64,000 nucleotides of DNA. Source: Clostridium sp. 12(A) (GTDB lineage Bacteria > Bacillota > Clostridia > Lachnospirales > Lachnospiraceae). Positions 43,363-51,689 of the stretch are shown piece by piece. The position numbers and the translations under genes are program-made. The notes under the pieces are model-generated. The model saw nothing but the letters and a program-made list of their open reading frames with translations. It had not been told where the DNA came from and did no database searches. The stretch covers positions 1,364,001 to 1,428,000 of the forward strand of contig JAGI01000002.1 of NCBI GenBank assembly GCA_000526575.1. Reading direction: 5' to 3'. Numbering within the stretch: position 1 is the stretch's first letter; each line of letters opens with the position of its first letter.

Positions 43363-44847
43363 CTATTTCTTAAACATGTCCGGGACCCAATGGGAAGGAT
43401 CTACATCCATAAACTTTGCCCGCTGGAACCGATGCTTTTGATCGAATGGTACGGTACAGTCAAAAATTGTTTTACAGGCAATTCCATGATCGCGGATGGA
43501 TGGGGAATTAGCTGGGTCATTGGAAGGATCCAACGGATGACAGCGTACCCCAGGAATGCAAACTATACCGGAATCTCCCTGCATACGGGTATTCATAGCC
43601 CAGACAACATCGTTGATATCAAATGGGTCTACGTCCTCATCTACAAGGACCACCAGCTTTAATTCACTGAATGCAGAGAATGCAAGGAGTGCTGCCTGGC
43701 GTTGTCTTCCTTCATCACTTGGTATCTTTTTGCAGAATTGCAGCACAGCCATGTATTTACCGCCGCCACTGGAGGCACAGTAAACATTTAACAGCTTTCC
43801 TGGCATTGCTTTTTCTACCATCTGTAATATACTGGCTTCCGTCGGGATACCAGCCATGCTTACGTGCTCTTCACTTGGACCGATACAGGTCTGCATGATT
43901 GGGTTGGTTCTGTGGGTTACTGCCTTTACCTTAATAATGGGAATCTCCGGGTTTGCAGGTCCTGTATAACCAGGGAACTCAGGCATAGCTTTTCCGGTAT
44001 TGGTGTTTTGATCCTCTCTCACACGGATTCCAGGAAGAAGCTCTCCTTCAATGACATATTCTGCATTGGCAATGCATTTTTCATCGATGGTAATACACTG
44101 GGTAAGCTCTACCCCTTCTTTTCGAATGGCTCCGGCAATCTCTAACTCATTAAAGCCAAGAGGCGTTGTAGGCGGTTCAAAACAGGAAGCGATTTCTATG
44201 GCAGGATCCACACCGATGCTGATTGAGATAGGAAGCGGCTTTCCGGCTGCTTCTGCCTTTTCTCTAAATACACCAAGATGTCTGGAGCCTGGCACAAAGT
44301 ACATGGAAATCTCGTCCTTACTCTGAAGGCAGAGGCGGTGAATGGTCACATCGGATTCCTTTGTTTCCGGGTCAGAAGCATAACACATACCTAAAGTTAT
44401 GTAAGGTCCGGCGTCCTCTTCTGTGTTGGTAGGTGCAGGCACCAGTTTTCTGATATCAAAATCAGGATCTGTGGCATAATGAACCACTTCCTGGCATTTT
44501 GCATCCTTTTGATTGATTACCACTGGCTTCACCGGGTTCTTTACAGATTCATTTAAAAGATGGCCCAGACGCTCTGGAGCCTCATCAAGAAGATATCCCA
44601 CTCGTTTGCGGCTTGCAAGAACGCCAATGGCGACTCTGGCATCCTCATGTCCTGTTACCTTGTTAAATATCATGGCAGGCCCTTCCTGGGTGGGGCGCAT
44701 AACCGTACCGCCTGCTCCAACATGGCGATAGACACCGGATAACTGAGCATGAGGATGAACCTCCACATCAGTTTCTATCAGCTGTCCTGGAATTGATTCC
44801 AGAAGCTCTAAGGCAGAACGCAAATCATTCACTTTAATTTTAGACAT
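43363..44847 (-). CDS. UbiD family (de)carboxylase
   Basis: 494 residues. Prenyl-FMN- and Mn-dependent decarboxylase acting on aromatic or alpha,beta-unsaturated acids. The C-terminal half carries the catalytic Glu candidate in PEFPGYTG and conserved VKAVTHRTNPI; SVKNPVKPVV and IGVLASRKRVGYL lie in the N-terminal domain. With UbiX and LpdD-like partners it resembles hydroxyarylic-acid decarboxylases (4-hydroxybenzoate, gallate, vanillate) more than quinone biosynthesis; the substrate is not fixed. AAGGAGG lies before the ATG at 44847. Confidence 0.94.
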   Translation of the reverse strand: MSKIKVNDLRSALELLESIPGQLIETDVEVHPHAQLSGVYRHVGAGGTVMRPTQEGPAMIFNKVTGHEDARVAIGVLASRKRVGYLLDEAPERLGHLLNESVKNPVKPVVINQKDAKCQEVVHYATDPDFDIRKLVPAPTNTEEDAGPYITLGMCYASDPETKESDVTIHRLCLQSKDEISMYFVPGSRHLGVFREKAEAAGKPLPISISIGVDPAIEIASCFEPPTTPLGFNELEIAGAIRKEGVELTQCITIDEKCIANAEYVIEGELLPGIRVREDQNTNTGKAMPEFPGYTGPANPEIPIIKVKAVTHRTNPIMQTCIGPSEEHVSMAGIPTEASILQMVEKAMPGKLLNVYCASSGGGKYMAVLQFCKKIPSDEGRQRQAALLAFSAFSELKLVVLVDEDVDPFDINDVVWAMNTRMQGDSGIVCIPGVRCHPLDPSNDPANSPSIRDHGIACKTIFDCTVPFDQKHRFQRAKFMDVDPSHWVPDMFKK

Positions 44848-44891
44848 AAATAATCCTCCTTGTACTTTTTCATTCATCGGCCGTTAAGGAT

Positions 44892-44922
44892 ACTATGAGC
44901 TATATTGCGGCTATACAGTCAA
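44892..44922 (-). promoter_or_regulatory. MerR-type promoter of the ubiD operon
   Basis: Minus-strand TTGACT (44917-44922) and CATAGT (44892-44897) are 19 bases apart, the long spacer typical of MerR-activated promoters. The spacer contains the repeats TATAGC twice, 11 bases apart. A MerR gene lies just upstream. Confidence 0.45.
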
Positions 44923-45009
44923 GAGGTTTTTCTTATTATGTATAAGATATTTTTATTTTACCTCACGTACCGCTATCTTCACCCTGAGCGCATTTAAAAA
45001 ATCTAAACG

Positions 45010-45035
45010 AAAAAAAGGCTGCCATAACGGCAGCC
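45010..45035 (-). terminator. Terminator after the MerR gene
   Basis: Minus-strand stem GGCTGCC with a 5-base loop followed by TTTTTTT, 14 bases past the MerR stop codon. Confidence 0.9.
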
Positions 45036-45048
45036 CTTTTGTTTCGAT

Positions 45049-45873
45049 TCAATTCTTTACAACCGGAATCTGTAAGCAGCAATAATCTACATTGTGTTCT
45101 GAATTATAAAAGGTGGTATCAAGCAGACAGAGATCCAGGGCATCCCCGGTAATTCTGTAGTTGTTCTTCTCGGCCCATTCCTTCAAATAATGAAAATCCT
45201 TTTCTTCATAGGGATAGGAGTATTTGTACATACAAAGATACGTTCCTCCCGGAATCTCTTCTACTCCTGGCAGATCAGGCTGAGGATATGGAAGCACCAC
45301 AAATATCCCTGAATTCTCATAGAGATCTTCACTATAAAACTGTTCATAACGAATGAGAGTACCGAATCCGCAGGAGGGAATGGTGTCGGAATCAAATAGC
45401 TTGTTCCATGCCTTCATCAGAGTAAGATGAAGAACATTCTTTCCTGGCCGCTCCTCAAACGGTACAAACAACACTTGTCTTTGAGGAATCTGTTTCAAGA
45501 GAGGAGTCTCCGCCTTATAAGTTTTTTTCGAATCCTCATAAAAATTAATTCTTTTTTGCAGATACATCCTTGTACGGTTCAGCTCTTTCATCTGTTCATC
45601 AATGACATTTTTCTGCAATTCCAACAGATTGATGACAGATTCTAAATTTCTGGATTCTATGTTCTTTTTAATATCTTCAAGCTTTACCCCAAGCTTTTTT
45701 AAGAGACAGATTTCCCTTAATACCGGAATCTGGTAAACGCTGTAATAGCGGTATCCGTGGTCATTGATAAATGTGGGCTTTAATAAGCCGATATGATCAT
45801 AGTAAATAAGGGTCTGGCGGGTGAGATGATGTAGCTTTGCCATTTCACTGATTGTAACTAATTCATTCTCCAT
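45049..45873 (-). CDS. MerR-family regulator with effector-binding domain
   Basis: 274 residues. N-terminal MerR winged helix (ISEMAKLHHLTRQTLIYYDH, GYRYYSVYQIPVLREI), a coiled-coil dimer helix (about 85-125), and a C-terminal GyrI-like/BmrR-like domain (about 125-274) of the kind that binds hydrophobic ligands. It likely controls the UbiD operon downstream, which has a 19-bp-spacer promoter (inference). AAGGA lies before the ATG. Confidence 0.92.
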   Translation of the reverse strand: MENELVTISEMAKLHHLTRQTLIYYDHIGLLKPTFINDHGYRYYSVYQIPVLREICLLKKLGVKLEDIKKNIESRNLESVINLLELQKNVIDEQMKELNRTRMYLQKRINFYEDSKKTYKAETPLLKQIPQRQVLFVPFEERPGKNVLHLTLMKAWNKLFDSDTIPSCGFGTLIRYEQFYSEDLYENSGIFVVLPYPQPDLPGVEEIPGGTYLCMYKYSYPYEEKDFHYLKEWAEKNNYRITGDALDLCLLDTTFYNSEHNVDYCCLQIPVVKN

Positions 45874-45980
45874 GCTGTATTATTTCCTTCTCCTGTGATA
45901 TAGCCAATGCATGATCACAGTATACCATGCCTGCCTTTCTTCTTACAAGATGAAGCTTTTTGATTCAGGAGAGTTACGAA

Positions 45981-46499
45981 TTAATAAGATTTCTTCCAGT
46001 TAGCAAATATCTGCTCTGACTCCTTTAGAAAATCTGATGGAATGGTAATGGATTCGTCTGTCACAGTCTTATTTTTATCAAAGATGGGCCATGGGTTACA
46101 GCCGCCTGCTTCCACCTCTACCAGATCCATGGAGAACTGATTTCCGCAGTTTTGACAAACTAATTTATCACCTTCCTGTTTATAATAGCCTCTTCCTGAA
46201 CCAAAACAGATCTGGCACGTATTAAATGCGGTACGGATGGTTCCATCTGGTGCCTTCACTGCTAAAACCTCCATTTTGGTTCCATCAGCTGTCACTGGAT
46301 AAAAGCTTGCTTTGTCACTGATCTCGCTTACGGGGATTACCAGATCTCCGGAGGCATTCTGATACTGGGCTGCCTTATCCGAAGAACCGCTCTCCTTCTT
46401 ATCCTTGGCAGAACAGGCAGTCAGGGCGATGAGGGCCAGGGCCATAATTAAGATGGAACGGAAAAATATCTTAGTTTTATGTGTCATGATCTGATTCAT
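45981..46499 (-). CDS. DUF2318 lipoprotein, metal-linked
   Basis: 172 residues. Signal peptide with lipobox LTAC (Cys29), then a DUF2318 domain with CQICFGSGRGYY, LVCQNCGNQF and GGCNPWPI, giving two CxxC pairs and one further Cys that look like metal ligands. DUF2318 proteins occur with copper or iron transport genes. Last gene of the operon with the HMA-TauE-cupredoxin fusion and a small peptide. AGGAGG lies 8 bases before the ATG. Confidence 0.9.
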   Translation of the reverse strand: MNQIMTHKTKIFFRSILIMALALIALTACSAKDKKESGSSDKAAQYQNASGDLVIPVSEISDKASFYPVTADGTKMEVLAVKAPDGTIRTAFNTCQICFGSGRGYYKQEGDKLVCQNCGNQFSMDLVEVEAGGCNPWPIFDKNKTVTDESITIPSDFLKESEQIFANWKKSY

Positions 46500-46534
46500 T
46501 TACAAACCTCCTGAATATGAATTTATTTAATGGT

Positions 46535-46621
46535 TTACGATTTTCCTCTTAAAAAGAACATGGCGGCAATCAAAAGGGCGGCCGGTATAATACAATGCCA
46601 ATGGCTTAAAATTAAGTTCAT
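46535..46621 (-). CDS. 28-residue hydrophobic peptide in the copper-type operon
   Basis: Short frame MNLILSHWHCIIP..., one hydrophobic helix (about 11-24) ending with FLRGKS. GGAG lies 8 bases before the ATG. It is 35 bases after the fusion gene and about 35 before the DUF2318 gene on the same strand. Similar tiny membrane peptides with a WHC-type start occur in copper operons; function unknown. His7, His9 and Cys10 could bind metal. Confidence 0.6.
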   Translation of the reverse strand: MNLILSHWHCIIPAALLIAAMFFLRGKS

Positions 46622-46656
46622 GAACGAAGCTCCTTTCCCAGATTTTTACGGTCTGC

Positions 46657-48513
46657 CTACTGACAGCAGGAGCCTCCTGCCCCCTGAAAGGTGGTATCGG
46701 GCCAGATCTGAGTTTGAAAGTTCCCTATCTCTTTCTTGATTTCATTTAAATCCATCTTGCTGATATCATCCACTACCTTAATATAGCCATAAGAGGTATT
46801 ATCTCCATTGGAAAAATCAAAGCTTCCTGCCGGTGTGAAATACAACCGGTTGTCTCCCGGTTCCAGAGGAACCTGAGTTGCAAAATCAGGCACAAGTATG
46901 GTCGTTCCATAGTTATTCCCAGTGGTGCTGTCTATGATATTCCATTCCACGTCAAGGCCAGACTTTACCACTGCAGCTGCTGGCTGAAAGCCTTTATCTG
47001 TCAGCTCCATGGTAATTTTTTGAATGGGGTTGCCATTCTCATCTACAGATTCTTCCCCTATTGCAACATCATCGGTGGGAATCGTAACCCCTGCCGGAAC
47101 TGGCTTATCAAGGAGATTTTCTGCCTCATTCTCAATAGTTCCGGTGCCAGCTGCCTCTTCTGTAATAGATATGGTTCCCCGTATCATTCCCATCCAGCAG
47201 CTGTAGGAAACCTTTCCTGTCTTTTCGGGAGTAAATTCTATGATGTTCTCTCCTGTTTGAAAGGTGTGTTCAATGCCGAAATCCCTGATGATCATACGGT
47301 TATTGCAGCCGTTGATGCTGCCTTTTGGCGCATCGATAATCCATTTGACAGGAATCCCTGCCTGTACCTTTATATTGGGATATTTGCCGGAGGATAAGGT
47401 GCTGTTAATGATCTGAACGCCGTCTTCTATCTTCTGGGCAGGCTGGTTTTCCTGGCCAGCCCCGTTATCCTTTTCCTGTGCAAACGCCAGATTTGGCACG
47501 GATACCCCGGAAAGGCTAAAGCCCTGAGTCACCATGGACAAACCAAGTACTACCACAAGAACCGCTCCCGCCGTCATGATCTTACCGGCAAACTTTTTCC
47601 CAAGCACCGTTGAAAGCGCACCTAATCCGAACATTAATGGTACGGTTCCCAGGCTGAATAAAAGCATGGAAAGAGCGCCGGAAAATGGATTGCCTGTGGA
47701 TAAGGCGTAAATCTGCATGGCCTGCAAAGGTCCGCAGGGCATAAAGCCATTTAGGAGCCCCACAAACAGAGGGCTGTTGCTTTTTGCTTTCTCCTTATAC
47801 ACTCTTTTAGCCAAAAATCCGGGCATTCTGGGATTCAGCTTTCGCAGCCAGGGAAAAATTCCAAGCATATTGATTCCCATAATCACCATGAAAAGACCGG
47901 CGATCAGTTTTAAAATTCCTTGCAGGGTGGTGGAAAAGGTAAATACAGACCCTAACGCCCCTACCACAAAACCGATGACGGTATAAGACAATACTCTTCC
48001 GAGATTATAAAGAAAGGTAGGACGAAGAGCTGATAAACGGCCTTTTTCCGTAGAATCTCCAGCCGTATATGGAATGCACTGGGATAAGTTTATGCCGCCG
48101 CACATGGCCACGCAATGGACCGATGTAATAAGACCGATGACAAAAAGCATTCCATAGCTCATGGTCTGATCTGCAAGCTGACCTGGTGTCAAAAGGGTTA
48201 ACAGACCGGTATTTTCAATTACCATGTAAAGAGCAGCGATGATGAGCAGGATTCCCGTAATCCGGCTGGCATCCGTTCCCTTTTTATCCTGATCCGTAAG
48301 CACCATATAGTCCAGATTTTCAATCACACCTACAATGGTCTTGTAAGAAATAATATCTGTGTCATACGTCACATTTGCTTTTCCTTCGTTGTAGCTTACT
48401 TCTGCACTGATAATCCCGGCCGTGTTCTTAAGCTTTTTTTCGATCTTGTTCTGACAGCTTACACAGGTCATGCCGCCAATGCGCAGCACTCTTGTTTTTA
48501 CGATAGATCCCAT
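46657..48513 (-). CDS. HMA-TauE/DsbD-cupredoxin fusion membrane protein
   Basis: 618 residues. An N-terminal HMA domain (GGMTCVSC), a six- to seven-helix region of the DsbD_2/SauE-TauE-like class (about 85-345) with HCVAMCGG and NGFMPCGPLQAMQ, likely a metal path, and two extracellular cupredoxin-like domains. The first has a Cys/Met loop (YSCWMGMIRG); the second has no such ligands. The C-terminus ends GGSCCQ. Known relatives lie in copper-handling operons. AAGGAGG supports the ATG at 48513. Confidence 0.88.
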   Translation of the reverse strand: MGSIVKTRVLRIGGMTCVSCQNKIEKKLKNTAGIISAEVSYNEGKANVTYDTDIISYKTIVGVIENLDYMVLTDQDKKGTDASRITGILLIIAALYMVIENTGLLTLLTPGQLADQTMSYGMLFVIGLITSVHCVAMCGGINLSQCIPYTAGDSTEKGRLSALRPTFLYNLGRVLSYTVIGFVVGALGSVFTFSTTLQGILKLIAGLFMVIMGINMLGIFPWLRKLNPRMPGFLAKRVYKEKAKSNSPLFVGLLNGFMPCGPLQAMQIYALSTGNPFSGALSMLLFSLGTVPLMFGLGALSTVLGKKFAGKIMTAGAVLVVVLGLSMVTQGFSLSGVSVPNLAFAQEKDNGAGQENQPAQKIEDGVQIINSTLSSGKYPNIKVQAGIPVKWIIDAPKGSINGCNNRMIIRDFGIEHTFQTGENIIEFTPEKTGKVSYSCWMGMIRGTISITEEAAGTGTIENEAENLLDKPVPAGVTIPTDDVAIGEESVDENGNPIQKITMELTDKGFQPAAAVVKSGLDVEWNIIDSTTGNNYGTTILVPDFATQVPLEPGDNRLYFTPAGSFDFSNGDNTSYGYIKVVDDISKMDLNEIKKEIGNFQTQIWPDTTFQGAGGSCCQ

Positions 48514-48587
48514 GGCCATCCTCCTTATGATTTCTGATGAAAAGAATAGCAGGACGATATGTAGAAGTTGTGTAGATGAGAATATTT

Positions 48588-48637
48588 ATGAAAAAAAGCA
48601 TGTATCCCACCTGAAAATAAGGGAGAATACATGCTTT
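48588..48637 (-). terminator. Terminator after the shikimate kinase fusion gene
   Basis: Minus-strand stem AAAGCATGTAT with a 21-base loop (containing CTCCC/GGG-like pairs) followed by TTTTTTTC. It lies 13 bases past the stop codon and upstream of the copper-type operon. Confidence 0.75.
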
Positions 48638-48649
48638 ATGTAAATAGCT

Positions 48650-49441
48650 CTATTTTTTTTCCTGTTCTTTCAGAAGAATCAGGGCTTGAATCAGTTCCTC
48701 ACAGATCTGGTTCATGGTCTTATGATCGGTCTCTATAATGATGTCTGCTGCCTTACGATAATAATCTGCCCGTTTTGCCATCAGTTCCTTTATAAATTCC
48801 ACATTCATGTTTCCATTTAAGATGGGGCGTTCGTCGCTTGTCTTTACGCGGCTTAAAATGGTCTCCGGAGCTGCTGTTAAAAGCACAATCCGGCTGATTT
48901 TCTTTAAATTTGTTACATTTTCTTCCCGGATTACGGCACCGCCTCCGCAGGAAATAACGGATTGTCTGCAATCCTTTAACCGGATAATGGCCTCGCTTTC
49001 ACACTTACGGAAATACTCTTCCCCATGCTCTGCAAAGATATCCTTAATAGCCATGTTCTGATCCTTAACGATCATGGCATCCACATCCACTTCTTCCATG
49101 GCAAGCTTATCCTTTAGATATCTGGATATCGTACTTTTTCCGGCACCCATAAAACCAATTAAAGCAATGTTAAAATCAAAGAGACATTTGCTCCCCACCC
49201 GTTTCCCAGCGGTTTCAATGGTATGTAATATTTCCTGCAGCTCTTCCTCATAAGGACTGTCTTTCAGCCCAGTAATACGTTTCTCTCCATCCATCTTAGA
49301 CTGGTCTTCCAGAATCGGAAGCCGGCCTTCTTTCTTTGCCTCCATCGCTTCCGCTTTCAGGCTTAAATGCTGATGTAACAGCTCCAACATATTCTGATTG
49401 CTAAGTTCCAGATCGCGGTTTATTTCCTTCAGTTCTCTCAT
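48650..49441 (-). CDS. Chorismate mutase-like / shikimate kinase fusion
   Basis: 263 residues. Residues about 1-85 resemble an AroQ chorismate mutase helix bundle, but arginines expected in its active site appear replaced (LLHQHLSLK where an AERR-like motif is expected), so activity is doubtful. Residues about 90-263 are shikimate kinase with Walker A GFMGAGKST, VDVDAMI and CGGGAV, which phosphorylates shikimate. The start overlaps the stop of the HxlR gene (ATGA), so the two are coupled. Confidence 0.87.
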   Translation of the reverse strand: MRELKEINRDLELSNQNMLELLHQHLSLKAEAMEAKKEGRLPILEDQSKMDGEKRITGLKDSPYEEELQEILHTIETAGKRVGSKCLFDFNIALIGFMGAGKSTISRYLKDKLAMEEVDVDAMIVKDQNMAIKDIFAEHGEEYFRKCESEAIIRLKDCRQSVISCGGGAVIREENVTNLKKISRIVLLTAAPETILSRVKTSDERPILNGNMNVEFIKELMAKRADYYRKAADIIIETDHKTMNQICEELIQALILLKEQEKK

Positions 49442-49806
49442 ATGGCTTCTCCGTCTTTTTCCATAGTATGATTTTTGTGTTTTACAAACTCAATATAATC
49501 ACTTCCCCAATTCCCTAAAGCCTCTAACACGGACTCAAACTTTAAGCCGATCTCACTTAAGGAATATTCTACTCTGGGAGGAATCTGGGAGTATTCCCGT
49601 CTGATGATGAGACCTTCCTCTTCCAGGGACTTAAGCTGTCTGGAAAGAGTGGTATGGGTGATATCTTCCGGCATCTTCCTTTGCAGCTCATTGAATCTGA
49701 CCGGGCCTTCCTGCAATAAGTATAATAAATATATGGACCATTTACCAGAAAGAATCTTCTGAGAGGTAACGTAAGGACATAAGCCATATAAATCTTTTTT
49801 CGCCAT
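49438..49806 (-). CDS. HxlR-family transcriptional regulator (shikimate kinase operon)
   Basis: 122 residues, HxlR winged helix (LCPYVTSQKILSGKWSIYLL, THTTLSRQLKSLEEEGLI, PPRVEYSLSEIG) with the conserved N-terminal Cys10. The ATG at 49806 has GGAGGG before it. Divergent from a PNPOx-like flavoprotein gene, with a perfect palindrome in between, and coupled to the downstream kinase fusion. Flavin reductase/PNPOx targets are common for this family. Confidence 0.93.
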   Translation of the reverse strand: MAKKDLYGLCPYVTSQKILSGKWSIYLLYLLQEGPVRFNELQRKMPEDITHTTLSRQLKSLEEEGLIIRREYSQIPPRVEYSLSEIGLKFESVLEALGNWGSDYIEFVKHKNHTMEKDGEAI

Positions 49807-49820
49807 AATAGTACCCTCCT

Positions 49821-49876
49821 TGATACTAGGTATCATAAAATATCGTAGTTTACAATTGTGTTCTATGCTATATAAT
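49821..49876. promoter_or_regulatory. HxlR operator palindrome and PNPOx promoter
   Basis: TGATACTAGGTATCA (49821-49835) is a perfect 6-3-6 palindrome 15 bases upstream of the HxlR start. To its right TTTACA (49849-49854), 16 bases and TATAAT (49871-49876) form the plus-strand promoter. The GATACTA half-site also occurs in the hxlR/copA operator. Confidence 0.65.
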
Positions 49877-49924
49877 AAACTGGTGGACACATTATATCAT
49901 AAAAAAGTGAGAGGAGCAACAACG

Positions 49925-50320
49925 ATGAAGGAAGTTCTTGATTACTTAAAAGCAAGCGGTACCTTTTATTTAGCAACCAATGAGGAGGACCAGCCAAGAG
50001 TACGCCCATTTGGCGCTGTCTGTGAATTTGAAGGAAAGCTCTACATCACAACTAATAATAAAAAAGCTGTTTTTGCGCAGATGAAAAAGAATCCAAAAAT
50101 TGAAATCTCCTGCATGAACAAGGGAACCTGGCTGAGACTGGAAGCAGAAGCCATCCACGATGACCGCAGAGAGGCCCGTGTAGCCATGATGGAGGACAAC
50201 AAAGCTTCACTGAGTAATCTGTATTCTGTTGATGATGGCATCTTTGAGGTTCTTTACCTGAAAAATGCAACTGCTGCCATCTACTCTTTCACAGGAGATC
50301 CAAAGGTAATTGAGTTCTAA
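49925..50320 (+). CDS. Pyridoxamine 5'-phosphate oxidase-like flavoprotein
   Basis: 131 residues, split-barrel FMN-binding fold (PNPOx-like). FYLATNEEDQPRVRPFGAV and KLYITTNNKKAVFAQMKKNPKIEISCM are the usual first strands and FMN loop. Such small proteins bind FMN, F420 or heme and often act as nitroreductase-like or detoxifying enzymes. GAGG lies before the ATG at 49925. Divergent from the HxlR gene, likely its target. Confidence 0.9.
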   Translation: MKEVLDYLKASGTFYLATNEEDQPRVRPFGAVCEFEGKLYITTNNKKAVFAQMKKNPKIEISCMNKGTWLRLEAEAIHDDRREARVAMMEDNKASLSNLYSVDDGIFEVLYLKNATAAIYSFTGDPKVIEF

Positions 50321-50333
50321 TATGGATATAAAC

Positions 50334-50370
50334 TAAAAAAAGTCCAGGGCAGATGCCTGGACTTTCATTT
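50334..50370. terminator. Bidirectional terminator between PNPOx and DUF438 genes
   Basis: 8-bp stem AGTCCAGG with a 7-base loop, flanked by an A-run on the left and TTTCATTTATT on the right, serving both converging genes. Confidence 0.8.
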
Positions 50371-50389
50371 ATTCATTCATTTATTCTAT

Positions 50390-51613
50390 TTATTCAGACA
50401 TCAGCCGTTTCTCCCCTTCAATTTCCTGAATGGGCTTAATATCCTGAGTCAGTTCTAATACGCCAAGGTACTCCCCTTGTTCGTTTCTTACTGCAAAATA
50501 ACGAATCAATACGTATTTACCAGCCATTTTGATCCAGAAGTCCTCATGGTCTTTTACACCATTTTTAAAATCCTCTACAATCTTCTCCACGATGTGGACG
50601 CTTGCCGGAGGATGACAGTTGGAAACATTTCTTCCAAGAATGGTCCTGGTCCGCGGGAAGGCCCGTTCTTTTCCTTCTGAAAAATATTTCACCTGGTCAT
50701 TTTTATCCACAAAGGTCAAATCAAAGGGAAGAGTATTTAAGGTCGCTGTCAGTTCCTCTGGAGTCCATTCTCCAGACGGAAGCTTTATAAGCCCTGATAC
50801 CTCAGGTTCTTCTTTCTTTTCTTCCTCTGCCTTCTTCTTGTCTGCTGCTCCAGGCTGATAGGTTGGAACATGATCAATGACAAATCCGATTTCCAGGCTC
50901 TCGTCTGCGATTACTTTCCATTCTTCCTCTGTAAGCTGTTCTAAAAGCATGGGAATCATGATATTTTCTTCTTTAAATATCATTTCCCCAATCTTATCAA
51001 GGACTTCCTCTGTCTTACTTATAAGAGTCTCATTCTTCTCCACTCTGTTAAGAAGCATATCCGTTACTTCCTTAACCTGAGCTCTGATCTCATCATCCAC
51101 TCCCCACATTACCTTCGGGGGTGCTGTGATTCCGTACTTTTCCATGTAAGGAAACAGAAGATTTTCTTTTTTCTGATAATGAATGGCTAAATCCTTAAGC
51201 TGTTCCATCCCATTAAGAAGGTTTTGATAGGCGTCCATATCATTAAACATGGTCAGGGATAAATAGGGTCGGATCTCCTTATCCATAATATGATTGATCT
51301 TTTTGTTTTCCCTCACCAGGGTATTCACCGGATGACCAGGGATCAGAGCCGGGTCGGTTTCCTGATGGATTTCCTCAATGGAGCCTTTAAAAACAGCGGC
51401 ATGAACATCGCATAGCCTTTGTACCTCTTCCAAAGGAAGCCCTTCAGCAATCAGTGCTGATTCCGCCACAGAGATTTCAGAAGCAGAAACACCATGAAAT
51501 GCTTCTTCAAAGATGGCCTTTACTTCCTCTACCGTCTTTCCTTCATGCAGCTTCCTGATAATATCCTTAATGGCTTTTTGTCTCATCTCACGGTTGTTGA
51601 TGTATTCGCTCAC
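50390..51613 (-). CDS. DUF438-hemerythrin-PAS protein
   Basis: 407 residues, cytoplasmic. DUF438 (about 5-80, KAIKDIIRKLHEGKTVEEV), hemerythrin-like domain (about 85-245, with FPYMEKYG and IMIPMLLEQL), Lys/Glu linker, then a PAS domain (about 280-400, PFDLTFVDKNDQVKYFS, RTILGRNVSNCHPP). This domain order is a known anaerobe family thought to sense O2, NO or redox state; the output is unknown. GTG start with AGGAGG 7 bases upstream. It follows the ferredoxin gene by 76 bases. Confidence 0.92.
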   Translation of the reverse strand: MSEYINNREMRQKAIKDIIRKLHEGKTVEEVKAIFEEAFHGVSASEISVAESALIAEGLPLEEVQRLCDVHAAVFKGSIEEIHQETDPALIPGHPVNTLVRENKKINHIMDKEIRPYLSLTMFNDMDAYQNLLNGMEQLKDLAIHYQKKENLLFPYMEKYGITAPPKVMWGVDDEIRAQVKEVTDMLLNRVEKNETLISKTEEVLDKIGEMIFKEENIMIPMLLEQLTEEEWKVIADESLEIGFVIDHVPTYQPGAADKKKAEEEKKEEPEVSGLIKLPSGEWTPEELTATLNTLPFDLTFVDKNDQVKYFSEGKERAFPRTRTILGRNVSNCHPPASVHIVEKIVEDFKNGVKDHEDFWIKMAGKYVLIRYFAVRNEQGEYLGVLELTQDIKPIQEIEGEKRLMSE

Positions 51614-51689
51614 ATGAATTCCTCCTTTTCAGAAAACGCCCCAGTCTGAGTATGCTTTTTAAGTTCAATCAGAAAGAGGCGTTTATGTC

